A stretch of 64,000 nt of DNA from Oscarella lobularis (taxonomy: Eukaryota; Porifera; Homoscleromorpha; Homosclerophorida; Oscarellidae), in assembly GCF_947507565.1 (NCBI RefSeq), contig NC_089179.1, forward strand, positions 868,001 through 932,000, written 5' to 3'. The position numbers were made by a program, and so were the translations under genes. Shown here one piece after another: positions 17,334-27,603 of the stretch (position 1 is its first letter; every line of letters begins with the position of its first letter). The notes beneath the pieces are model-generated. The model saw nothing but the letters and a program-made list of their open reading frames with translations, made no database searches and was not told where the DNA came from.

Positions 17334-18166
17334 ATGGCTGATTGGTTCGTCGCTGCGAGCGACGATGACGGGGAGGCGAGCGAAGGAGGCGAGACGACGC
17401 CGAAACGAAAAAAATCGCGTTGCGAGCCCTCATCCGAGCGAATAGCGGATCTCTATCAACGCGTCGCTCGCGACGGATTTATCAAACTATCCAGCACGAC
17501 CGATGAAGCAGAACGAACAGGAGAAAAGGTCGATGAAGACGATGAACGGAGTCGCATGGCCGAGACGTTGTTCGAGGATCCTGCGGTTGTGAAGGAACGG
17601 GAGAAGGCGAAGAAAGAAAAGGACCCGTTAGAAGAAGTTTCTGCACGACTTTTATTTATCCCACTTGTTTGCTTGAAGGTATCTGACTGACAGCAGCGAC
17701 AGCGATGCCAATGAGGCATTTCTTCTAAGGAAGAACAAAAGGCCAGTGGCTCGAGCTTCGACAAGTAAGGTTCTTTGGAGATCTGATGCATGATTGATTT
17801 ATGGCACTCTATAGGCAAAAGAGGGAAGCATAAGGTTGTAGGAAAGATTTCGAACGTGATGAAGCATCTTCCAGCTTTCGATGTGAGATGGACAATTGAA
17901 CCAATGCCTGTCACTCTAATCCGTTTGGCATAGCCTGAAATGAGCAGTTCTTCATCGCCACGACATAATATGTCTTTTCTTTCCCCGTCTGAAAGCAGGT
18001 AAGACCTTGCTGCATATCGAATGAAAAAACGTATGGTTAATTATATGTTTCTTAGCAGAACGGACACGTGTGCTAAGCAAGCAGGTGCGTTCACACATCT
18101 CTCTCTCTTTCCTCTCGGTTACCTTTTCCTTTAGGAACTGTGTTTCAGTCTCAGAAGGAAATATAA
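17334..18166 (+). CDS. Unrecognised acidic/basic low-complexity protein, probably nuclear
   Basis: The ATG at 17334 opens MADWFVAASDDDGEASEGGE, followed by a basic patch (PKRKKSR, nuclear-localisation-like) and a charged segment rich in E, R and K to KEREKAKKEKDP. A plausible splice from CC-GTTAGA (about 17626) to the acceptor before CAGCGACAGC (about 17693) continues SDSDANEAFLLRKNKRPVAR. Later exons give KRGKHKVVGKISNVMKHLPA, PEMSSSSSPRHNMSFLSPSE and a short tail ending QSQKEI-stop at 18164-18166. The phases are consistent, but none of the segments is recognised. Composition suggests a mostly disordered nuclear protein. Existence of a gene is likely from the first exon's bias and the canonical later introns; the exact exons are uncertain. 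Head-to-head with THOC7. Confidence 0.5.
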
Positions 18167-19276
18167 TGTTGTTGCTGCTATTTGCAGTCTCGTATAGATG
18201 CAAGGAACTGGTTTTACGGTTGTTAGGTAATGTTTTATTAGCAAAACCAAATCTACGATATTCAAGGGTTTGGTAGGGTAAGGAGTTGTTTATTATAATT
18301 AAATGGAGGGGTGTTTTGCCCTGGTACATTTTGATTACTGGAATTGGATTTTCCCAATCCGCCAATGTCAGAAATAACCTAAACAGCACAAGTAACAAAC
18401 GCGACTGTAAGGCTTCTTACGACCTGAATATCATCAAATTGTGCGGATGGGCGGCGTGCGTCGACGGCATTTAAAAATTCACGAGACTTTCTTGAGTTGC
18501 ACGTGAGAGCCGTGAATAAATTTACAGGCACGATTTCGCACTTCCTTACATGGTCTGTCTTTGTTCCACGTGGCACGAGACCTCGCACCTCCTTTGTTGA
18601 TCCGCGTCGACGTCTGTCGGTGCGACACGTAGCGACGAAAGCGGGGTTCTGAAGCGTTCTCTACGCGCGCGGGGCGCGATCTGAATGCACTGCGACAAGC
18701 GATCGCAAAGTAGTGATCACTGATCGCGCGGAGGCCGCGACCGCGAGCTCGCGAGCTGATTAGTTTTCACACGTCGAATGTTCACACGGTCTCAAATTGT
18801 GATGCGTGCGCCTGCGATCTCGTCTGGGCTCGAGAACCGACGAAACGCAGTCTCGCGGCTCGAGAATCGACGATAGCGAACTCTCTATCGACGAACGCTG
18901 TCCGATTGCAGCGGATGCAGACCGGGGACGACGAATTCGCCATCACGTGAGTGGTTCACACTCCGGAAGAGATGCTGTGCATGCGAATTCGCACCATCTC
19001 CGATTCGCTCATAAACGTCGACCACTCAATCTGTGCGTCATTCTCGGCTGAGGCGCAGAACGGAACGGACGGTCTGGTCCGCTCTCTCGCAACGGCGCCA
19101 CGCTGCTACTTCCTTCGCGGGGCATCCTTCGCGGGGCAGCCGAGAAGAGGCTTACCGCCGCGAGGCGGGCCTCCAAAGCCAACGAACGACGGAGGGGACA
19201 GCGGAGCCACCGGTAAGTGAAGCTAGATTACGCGATTGTAATTATCCGAGCTAATTGTGCGCTTTCTCTCTTGCAG
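18167..19276. other. Stretch without a confident gene, GC-rich toward the right
   Basis: Open frames occur on both strands (for example minus 18379-18588, plus 18806-19051 and 18951-19220), but none starts at a good ATG with recognisable similarity. From about 18600 the sequence is GC-rich with many CGCG and TCGCGA motifs. Sequence before 19212 ends in a strong donor (CCG-GTAAGT at 19213). It may be a 5' exon of the repeat-encoding transcript described next, but its start is not resolved. Confidence 0.35.
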
Positions 19277-20021
19277 CGAATCCCGTGCAGTCCTTTGCGA
19301 AGGACTGCGCCCTGACGAAGGAAGGAGGGCGCCGCGTGGCACGCGCGTCGGTAAGTCGCGTCGCGTCGCGTTTAGATCCAATGGACTAATCGTGCTTTTT
19401 TTGTGCGTATAGGTCGTAGCGCTGTGCGGACGATCGACGCGCCACGGACACCGCTTCGAATTCGAAGACGAATGCGAATTCGAATTCGAATTCGAAGGCC
19501 AACGCGAATTCGAATTCGAAGACGAATGCGAATTCGAATTCGAATTCGAATGCGAATTCGAATTCGAATACGAATTCGAATCCTTCGAATTCGATTCGAA
19601 TTCGAAGGCGAATTCGAATTCGAAGGCGAATGCCAATTCGAAAGCGAATTCGAATTCGAAGGCGAATGCGAATTCGAATTCGAAGGCAAATGCCAATTCG
19701 AATTCGAAGGCGAATGCGAATTCGAATTCGAAGGCGAATGCCAATTCGAAGGCGAATGCCAATTCGAATCCGAATGCGAATTCGAATTCGAAGGCGAATG
19801 CGAATTCGAATTGGAAGACGAATGCGAATTCGAATTCGAATTCGAAGGCGAATTCGAATTCGAATACAAATTCGAATCCTTCGAATTCAATTCGAATTCG
19901 AAGGCGAATTCGAATTCGAAGGCGAATGCCAATTCGAAAGCGAATTCGAATTCGAATTCGAAGGCGAATGCGAATTCAAAGGCAAACGCGAATTCGAAGG
20001 CGAATGCGAATTCGACAGTGA
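19277..20021 (+). CDS. Candidate spliced gene ending in an (EF)n / (NSNSKANA)n / (RI)n repeat exon
   Basis: Two exons bounded by textbook signals are seen. The first is 19277-19350, with acceptor CTCTCTTGCAG and donor GTAAGT; the second starts at 19413, after the acceptor TTTTTTGTGCGTATAG. In the frame carried over from the donor at 19213 they read ANPVQSFAKDCALTKEGGRR, then VVALCGRSTRHGHRFEFEDE. The second exon then enters the GAATTC-rich microsatellite, first as alternating Glu-Phe, then as Asn-Ser/Lys-Ala after non-triplet units shift the register, then as Arg-Ile, and it stops at 20019-20021. Alternating EFEF sequences are known to form beta-sheet fibrils. No homologue was recognised and the 5' exon is unknown. 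It could equally be a microsatellite that happens to lie beside chance splice signals. Confidence 0.3.
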
Positions 20022-20157
20022 ATACGAATTCGAATCCTTCGAATTCGATTAGAATTCGAAGGCGAATGCCAATTCGAATTCGAATGCGAATTCGAATTCG
20101 AATTCGAAGGCTAATGCCAATTCGAAGGCGAAATCGAATTCGAATTCGAAGGCGAAT
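19434..20157. repeat. GAATTC-based microsatellite (GAATTCGAAGGC-type units)
   Basis: About 720 bp consist of GAATTC hexamers broken by GAAGGC, GAATGC, GAAGAC and GAATCC hexamers. Being built of near-palindromic hexamers, it lacks stop codons in most frames. The three plus frames read (EF)n, (NS)n/(KA)n and (RI)n. The minus strand gives (EF/AF)n and (NS)n too. It ends at a GTAAGT sequence directly before Sat A. Confidence 0.95.
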
Positions 20158-20162
20158 GTAAG

Positions 20163-20173
20163 TAGTAGATAGT
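20163..20173 (+). repeat. 11-bp direct repeat TAGTAGATAGT, left copy bounding Sat A
   Basis: TAGTAGATAGT lies exactly between the GAATTC microsatellite and the first Sat A monomer. The same 11 bp recur at 26707-26717 and 38992-39002, near the right ends of the two 302-bp segments. The arrangement resembles a target-site duplication around an inserted element, though chance or slippage cannot be excluded. Confidence 0.5.
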
Positions 20174-23100
20174 CAGAACAGTTGGCCAGCCCCTTGTAAT
20201 TTCACTGTAATTTATTACACTAGAGAACAGTTGGCCAGTCCCTTGTAATTTTTCTGTAATTTATTACACGAGAGAACAGTTGGCCAGTTCCTTGTAATTT
20301 CATTGTAATTTATTACACTAGAGAACAGTTGGCCAGTCCCTTGTAATTTCACTGTAATTTATTACAGGAAAGAACAGTTGGCCAGTCCCTTGTAATTTCA
20401 CTGTAATTTATTACAGGAGAGAACAGTTGGCCGGTCCCTAGTAATTTTCCTGTATTGTATTACAGAAAAGAACAGTTGGCCAGTCTCTTGTAATTTCACT
20501 GTAATTTATTACAGGAGAGAACAGTTGGCCAGTCCCTTGTAAATTCCTGTAATTTATTACAGGAGAGAACAGTGGGCCAGTCCCTTGTAATTTCACTGTA
20601 ATTTATTAGAGGAAAGAACAGTTGGCCATTACTTTGTAATTACACTGTAATTTATTACAGGAGAGAACAGTTGGCCAGTTCCTAGTAATTTTCGTACAGG
20701 AAAGAACAATTGGCTAGTCCCTTGTAATTTCACTGTAATCTATTACAGGAAAGAACAGTTGGCCAGTCCCTTGTAATTTCACTGTAATTTATTACACTAG
20801 AGAACAGTTGGCCAGTCCCTTGTAGTTTTCCTGTAATTTATTAAGAGAACAGTTGGCCAGTCCTTTGTAATTTTTCTGTAATTTATTACAGGAGAGAACA
20901 GTTGGCCAGTCTCTTGTAATTTCCTGTAATTTATTACAGGAGAGAACAGTTGGCCAGTCCCTTGTAATTTTCCTGTAATTTATTACAGGAGAGAACAGTT
21001 GGCCAGTCCCTTGTAATTTCCTGTAATTTATTACAGGAGAGAACAGTTGGCCAGTCCCTTGTAATTTTCCTGTAATTTATTACAGGAGAGAACAGTGGGC
21101 CAGTCCCTTGTAATTTTCCTGTAATTTATTACAGGAGAGAACAGTGGGCCAGTCCCTTGTAATTTTCCTGTAATTTATTACAGGAGAGAACTGTTGGCCA
21201 GTCCCTTGTAATTTTTCCTTAATTTATTACAGGAGAGAACAGTTTGCCAATCTCTTTTAATTTCCTGTAATTTATTACAGGAGAGAACAGTTGGCCAGTT
21301 CCTTGTAATTTTTCTTTAATTTACTACAGGAAAGAACAATTGGCCAGTCCCTTGTAATTTTTCTGTAATTTATTACAGGAAAGAACAGTTGGCCAGTCCC
21401 TTGTAATTTCATTGTAATTTATTACACTAGAGAACAGTTGGCCAGTCCCTTGTAATTTCACTGTAATTTATTACAAGAGAGAACAGTGGGCCAGTCCCTT
21501 GTAATTTTCCTGTAATTTATTACAGGAGAGAACAGTGGGCCAGTTCCTTGTAATTTCACTGTAATTTATTACAGGAAAGAACAGTTTGCCATTCCTTTGT
21601 AATTTCACTGTAATTTATTACACGAGAGAACAGTTGGCCAGTCCCTAGTAATTTTCGTACAGGAAAGAACAATTGGCTAGTCCCTTGTAATTTCACTGTA
21701 ATTTATTACACTAGTGAACAGTTGGCCAGTTCCTTGTAATTTTTTGTAATTTATTACAAGAGAGAACAGTGGGCCAGTCCCTTGTAATTTTCCTGTAATT
21801 TATTACAGGAGAGAACAGTTGGCCAGTCCCTTGTAATTTTTCTGTAATTTATTACAGGAAAGAACAGTTGGCCAGTCCTTTGTAATTTCATTGTAATTTA
21901 TTACACTAGAGAACAGTTGGCCAGTCCCTTGTAATTTCACTGTAATTTATTACAGGAAAGAACAGTTGGCCATTCCCTTGTAATTTCACTGTAATTTATT
22001 ACAGGAGAGAACAGTTGGCCAGTCCCTTTTAATTTCCTGTAATTTATTACAGGAGAGAACAGTGGGCCAGTCCCTTGTAATTTTCCTGTAATTTATTACA
22101 GGAGAGAACAGTGGGCCAGTCCCTTGTAATTTTTCTGTAATTTATTACAGGAAAGAACAGTTGGCCAGTCCCTTGTAATTTCACTGTAATTTATTACACT
22201 AGAGAACAGTTGGCCAGTCCCTTTTAATTTCCTGTAATTTATTACAGGAGAGAACAGTTGGCCAGTCCCTTGTAATTTTCCTGTAATTTATTACAGGAGA
22301 GAACAGTTGGCCATTCTTTTGTAATTTCACTGTAATTTATTACACTAGAGAACAATTCGCCAGTTCCTTGTAATTTTCGTACAGGAAAGAACAATTGGCC
22401 AGTTCCTTGTAATTTCACTGTAATTTATTACAGGAAAGAACAGTTGGCCAGTCCCTTGTAATTTCACTGTAATTTATTACACTAGAGAACAGTTGGCCAG
22501 TCCCTTGTAGTTTTCCTGTAATTTATTAAGAGAACAGTTGGCCAGTCCTTTGTAATTTTTCTGTAATTTATTACAGGAGAGAACAGTTGGCCAGTCTCTT
22601 GTAATTTCCTGTAATTTATTACAGGAGAGAACAGTTGGCCAGTCCCTTGTAATTTTCCTGTAATTTATTACAGGAGAGAACAGTTGGCCAGTCCCTTGTA
22701 ATTTCCTGTAATTTATTACAGGAGAGAACAGTTGGCCAGTCCCTTGTAATTTTCCTGTAATTTATTACAGGAGAGAACAGTGGGCCAGTCCCTTGTAATT
22801 TTCCTGTAATTTATTACAGGAGAGAACAGTGGGCCAGTCCCTTGTAATTTTCCTGTAATTTATTACAGGAGAGAACTGTTGGCCAGTCCCTTGTAATTTT
22901 TCCTTAATTTATTACAGGAGAGAACAGTTTGCCAATCTCTTTTAATTTCCTGTAATTTATTACAGGAGAGAACAGTTGGCCAGTTCCTTGTAATTTTTCT
23001 TTAATTTACTACAGGAAAGAACAATTGGCCAGTCCCTTGTAATTTTTCTGTAATTTATTACAGGAAAGAACAGTTGGCCAGTCCCTTGTAATTTCATTGT

Positions 23101-26100
23101 AATTTATTACACTAGAGAACAGTTGGCCAGTCCCTTGTAATTTCACTGTAATTTATTACAAGAGAGAACAGTGGGCCAGTCCCTTGTAATTTTCCTGTAA
23201 TTTATTACAGGAGAGAACAGTGGGCCAGTTCCTTGTAATTTCACTGTAATTTATTACAGGAAAGAACAGTTTGCCATTCCTTTGTAATTTCACTGTAATT
23301 TATTACACGAGAGAACAGTTGGCCAGTCCCTAGTAATTTTCGTACAGGAAAGAACAATTGGCTAGTCCCTTGTAATTTCACTGTAATTTATTACACTAGT
23401 GAACAGTTGGCCAGTTCCTTGTAATTTTTTGTAATTTATTACAAGAGAGAACAGTGGGCCAGTCCCTTGTAATTTTCCTGTAATTTATTACAGGAGAGAA
23501 CTGTTGGCCAGTCCCTTGTAATTTTTCCTTAATTTATTACAGGAGAGAACAGTTTGCCAATCTCTTTTAATTTCCTGTAATTTATTACAGGAGAGAACAG
23601 TTGGCCAGTTCCTTGTAATTTTTCTTTAATTTACTACAGGAAAGAACAATTGGCCAGTCCCTTGTAATTTTTCTGTAATTTATTACAGGAAAGAACAGTT
23701 GGCCAGTCCCTTGTAATTTCATTGTAATTTATTACACTAGAGAACAGTTGGCCAGTCCCTTGTAATTTCACTGTAATTTATTACAAGAGAGAACAGTGGG
23801 CCAGTCCCTTGTAATTTTCCTGTAATTTATTACAGGAGAGAACAGTGGGCCAGTTCCTTGTAATTTCACTGTAATTTATTACAGGAAAGAACAGTTTGCC
23901 ATTCCTTTGTAATTTCACTGTAATTTATTACACGAGAGAACAGTTGGCCAGTCCCTAGTAATTTTCGTACAGGAAAGAACAATTGGCTAGTCCCTTGTAA
24001 TTTCACTGTAATTTATTACACTAGTGAACAGTTGGCCAGTTCCTTGTAATTTTTTGTAATTTATTACAAGAGAGAACAGTGGGCCAGTCCCTTGTAATTT
24101 TCCTGTAATTTATTACAGGAGAGAACAGTTGGCCAGTCCCTTGTAATTTTTCTGTAATTTATTACAGGAAAGAACAGTTGGCCAGTCCTTTGTAATTTCA
24201 TTGTAATTTATTACACTAGAGAACAGTTGGCCAGTCCCTTGTAATTTCACTGTAATTTATTACAGGAAAGAACAGTTGGCCATTCCCTTGTAATTTCACT
24301 GTAATTTATTACAGGAGAGAACAGTTGGCCAGTCCCTTGTAATTTCACTGTAATTTATTACAGGAGAGAACAGTTGGCCAGTCCCTTTTAATTTCCTGTA
24401 ATTTATTACAGGAGAGAACAGTGGGCCAGTCCCTTGTAATTTTCCTGTAATTTATTACAGGAGAGAACAGTTGGCCAGTCCCTTGTAATTTTTCTGTAAT
24501 TTATTACAGGAAAGAACAGTTGGCCAGTCCTTTGTAATTTCATTGTAATTTATTACACTAGAGAACAGTTGGCCAGTCCCTTGTAATTTCACTGTAATTT
24601 ATTACACTAGAGAACAGTTGGCCAGTCCCTTTTAATTTCCTGTAATTTATTACAGGAGAGAACAGTTGGCCAGTCCCTTGTAATTTTCCTGTAATTTATT
24701 ACAGGAGAGAACAGTTGGCCATTCTTTTGTAATTTCACTGTAATTTATTACACTAGAGAACAATTCGCCAGTTCCTTGTAATTTTCGTACAGGAAAGAAC
24801 AATTGGCCAGTTCCTTGTAATTTCACTGTAATTTATTACAGGAAAGAACAGTTGGCCAGTCCCTTGTAATTTCACTGTAATTTATTACACTAGAGAACAG
24901 TTGGCCAGTCCCTTGTAATTTTCCTGTAATTTATTAAGAGAACAGTTGGCCAGTCCTTTGTAATTTTTGTGTAATTTATTACAGGAAAGAACAGTTGGCC
25001 ATTCCCTTGTAATTTCACTGTAATTTATTACAGGAGAGAACAGTTGGCCATTCTTTTGTAATTTCACTGTAATTTATTACAGGAGAGAACAGTTGGCCAG
25101 TCCCTAGTAATTTTCCTGTATTGTATTACAGAAAAGAACAGTTGGCCAGTCTCTTGTAATTTCACTGTAATTTATTACAGGAGAGAACAGTTGGCCAGTC
25201 CCTTGTAAATTCCTGTACTTTATTACAGGAGAGAACAGTTGGCCAGTCCCTTGTTATTTCACTGTAATTTATTACGCTAGAGAACAGTTGGCCAGTCCTT
25301 TGTAATTTTTCGGTAATTTATTACAGGAGAGAACAGTTGGCCAATTCCTTTTAATTTCCTGTAATTTATTACAGGAGAGAACAGTTGGCCAGTTTCTTGT
25401 AATTTTCCTGTAATTTTTACAGGAGAGAACAGTTGGCCAGTCCCTTGTAATTTCACTGTAATTCATTACAGGAGAGAACAGTTGGCCAGTCCCTTGTAAT
25501 TTTTCTGTAGTTTATTACAGGAAAGAACAATTGGCCAGTCCGTTGTAATTTGACTGTAATTTATTACAGGAAAGAACAGTTGGCCAGTCCCTTGTAATTT
25601 TACTGTAATTTATTACACTAGTGAACAGTTGGCTAGTTCCTTATAATTTTCCTGTGATTTATTAAAGGAGAGAACAGTGGGCCAGTCCCTTGTAGTTTTC
25701 CTGTAATTTATTACAGGAGAGAACAGTGGGCCAGTCCCTTGTAATTTTCCTGTAATTTATTACAGGAGAGAACTGTTGGCCAGTCCCTTGTAATTTTTCC
25801 TTAATTTATTACAGGAGAGAACAGTTGGCCAATTTCTTTTAATTTCTTGTAATTTATTACAGGAGAGAACAGTTGGCCAGTTCGTTGTAATTTTTCTTTA
25901 ATTTACTACAGGAAAGAACAATTGGCCAGTCCCTTGTAATTTTTCTGTAATTTATTACAGGAAAGAACAGTTGGCCAGTCCCTTGTAATTTCATTGTAAT
26001 TTATTACACTAGAGAACAGTTGGCCAGTCCCTTGTAATTTCACTGTAATTTATTACAAGAGAGAACAGTGGGCCAGTCCCTTGTAATTTTCCTGTAATTT

Positions 26101-26429
26101 ATTACAGGAGAGAACAGTTGGCCAATCCTTTTTAATTTCCTGTAATTTATTACAGGAGAGAACAGTTGGCCAGTTCCTTGTAATTTTCCTGTAATTTATT
26201 ACAGGAGAGAACAGTTAGCCTGTCCCTTCTAATTTCACTGTAATTTATTACACTAGAGAACAGTTGGCCAGTCCCTTGTAATTTTCCTGTAATTTATTAA
26301 GAGAACAGTTGGCCAGTCCTTTGTAATTTTTCTGTGATTTATTACAGGAGAGAACAGTTGGCCAGTCTCTTGTAGTTTCCTGTAATTTATTACAGGAGAG
26401 AACAGTTGGCCAGTCCCTTGTAATTGTTC
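20174..26429 (+). repeat. Satellite A, 49-bp tandem array (about 125-130 copies)
   Basis: The monomer contains GAACAGTTGGCCAGTCCCTT, then GTAATTT, a variable CACTG or TCCTG, then TAATTTATTACA and GGAGA or CTAGA. Most units are 49 bp. Each carries TGTAAT-TT-ATTACA, an inverted repeat that can extrude as a small hairpin. Two kinds of shortened units recur: GTAATTTTCGTACAGGAAAG and TTTATTAAGAGAACAG. Their spacing shows higher-order repeats. For example, the GAACTGTTGG-type unit occurs at 21188, 22873 and 23498, and a block from about 20.8 kb is repeated 1685 bp downstream. The array has no coding potential beyond chance frames. Confidence 0.97.
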
Positions 26430-26731
26430 TGTATGATTGAGGAATAAAAGAATACTTGATCATCGATGATAATATTCATCGTCATCACCATCAAGTACCC
26501 TTCTCTTTTTTCCTTCACGTTGCACTCTGCTTTATATTTTACTGTGACACCTGCAATTTCATGGAAGACAAACCGAGACATTTTTCCAAACTAAAACTTG
26601 TTACTTGTGTGCCGATTTTATTGCTGCATGCATAATTTTTTATAGGCTAGTATCCGTGTGTAAATGTTTTTTAGTGTATCTATGGAAACGTCCATCGCCT
26701 GGTAAATAGTAGATAGTATAGTAAATGGTAA
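26430..26731 (+). repeat. 302-bp unique segment, copy 1 of a recent duplication
   Basis: This single-copy-looking sequence at the right end of Sat A is matched by 38715-39016 with only about two differences seen by eye (AATAAAAG/AATAGAAG and GCACTCTG/GCACCCTG). Adjoining Sat A is also shared but more diverged. It contains an 11-bp TAGTAGATAGT repeat near its end. A minus-strand 63-codon frame runs through both copies into Sat A; there is no independent sign that it is expressed. Copy 1 ends 29 bp upstream of a possible small secreted-protein ORF. Confidence 0.95.
26707..26717 (+). repeat. 11-bp direct repeat TAGTAGATAGT, right copy
   Basis: Matches 20163-20173 exactly and bounds, with it, a 6.5-kb stretch made of Sat A plus most of the 302-bp segment. 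Confidence 0.5.
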
Positions 26732-26759
26732 TAATTTTTAGATTGCAATCACGTTGAAA

Positions 26760-27014
26760 ATGCATACGGGATTGCTATTTGTTGCTTTTCTTTTCTGTAC
26801 AGTAGCGTTAGGCTCGTGGAAAACGACGAATGCAAGAGCTAGCGTTGCTTGTGGATCGAAGAGTTATCCTAAACTCTACTGAAAGTGGCTGGAAGCGCGC
26901 TACAGCGGACGTCGTTTGTTTTTGACGAACGAATATGCCCAACTGACGCTCGCACGACACCGAGAAGAGCGAAACGAGGACCTCGACGACTGGATGGTGG
27001 CAAAAAGCGAGTGA
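26760..27014 (+). CDS. Possible small secreted protein (short ORF interrupted by TGA, or with a 42-nt intron)
   Basis: The ATG at 26760 opens a 40-codon frame that begins with a convincing signal peptide (MHTGLLFVAFLFCTVALGSW). The frame meets TGA at 26880-26882 but continues without another stop for 43 codons (KWLEARYSGRRLFLTNEYAQ...) to TGA at 27012-27014. The second half has protein-like composition, with alternating charged and hydrophobic residues. A 42-nt GT-AG intron (26844-26885, GTTGCT...CTGAAAG) would remove the TGA in phase and give a 70-residue secreted protein. Otherwise it is a decayed gene or chance. No homologue is recognised. It lies just downstream of the 302-bp segment that also precedes the phosphatase gene. 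Confidence 0.3.
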
Positions 27015-27156
27015 AAGCGAACGTACGTTAGATTTGAGGTTCGAATGAAAAAAAATCGCTTTGCACTCACATGCAATCACGAAACGAACGTCCCAAATAC
27101 CATGCAGTGTTCCTCTACGACCATAGGCCTACCTTACCACTGGCCATCCTTTTCTC

Positions 27157-27360
27157 GCGTCAGCGTATGAAAAAAAAACGCTGACGCTGTTCGATCGCGA
27201 GATCGACGCTTTTTCTCGAAAGATTAGCGTAAAAACAAGAAAAAAGCGTCGACGCTGCTCGATCGCGAGATATCGACGCTTTTTCTTGAACGAAGTACCT
27301 AAAAAACGAGAAAAAACGCTGTGCTCTTCGATTCCGCGATCGGCGCTTTTCTACCTAAAA
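27157..27360. repeat. Cluster of A-tract-flanked hairpins, about three degenerate tandem units
   Basis: A perfect 10-bp stem (GCGTCAGCGT at 27157-27166 with ACGCTGACGC at 27178-27187) encloses an A-rich 11-nt loop. A second, 12-bp stem (AAAAAGCGTCGA at 27241-27252 with TCGACGCTTTTT at 27273-27284) follows. The region is built of about three tandem units of 60-70 bp with consensus A-tract, ACGCTGACGCTG, TCGATCGCGAGATCGACGC, T-tract, the third one diverged. Confidence 0.75.
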
Positions 27361-27603
27361 AAATCAAAAGATTAGTCTCTGTTCAATCTGTCCGCGTACG
27401 TACCTTGTAGTCCTGCGTTCGTATTGGCGTAATCCAGGCTACACCGCGTGGAGGTTCGAACGCATGGTACCCGAAAAATTTTTGAGAGCGAGCCGTGGCA
27501 TCATAGGCTCAACCACGACGGTGCGGCCTAGGATCAGAACGGCTCTCCCACACCGTCCCCCCGACCTCGTTGCACCGCGACCCATGGGGCCATAGTCCTT
27601 CGC
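27361..27603. other. Unique spacer before Satellite B
   Basis: No gene was recognised. The sequence runs directly into the first Sat B unit at about 27604. Long open frames cross this junction on both strands only because Sat B contains few stops. Confidence 0.5.

Noticed and set aside
18379-18588. Minus-strand exon (KCEIVPVNLFTALTCNSRKS...) with a possible GT-AG intron to a GKTPLHLII-like segment
   Set aside because: No frame-consistent continuation or recognisable family; the ankyrin-like resemblance is only a few residues long.
19223-19932. Minus-strand (FAFE)n and (NSHS)n frames in the GAATTC microsatellite
   Set aside because: By-products of a palindromic hexamer repeat; no splice signals or flanking coding sequence on that strand.
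20174-26429. CRISPR-like repeat array
   Set aside because: The 49-bp units abut directly without unique spacers, and the window is clearly eukaryotic; it is a satellite.
26390-26581. Minus-strand 63-codon ORF present in both 302-bp copies
   Set aside because: It is shared only because of the recent duplication, and its C-terminal third is translated Sat A; no evidence of coding.
26880-26882. Selenocysteine codon in the small secreted ORF
   Set aside because: No matching selenoprotein family was recognised and no SECIS element was identified; splicing or pseudogenisation is simpler.
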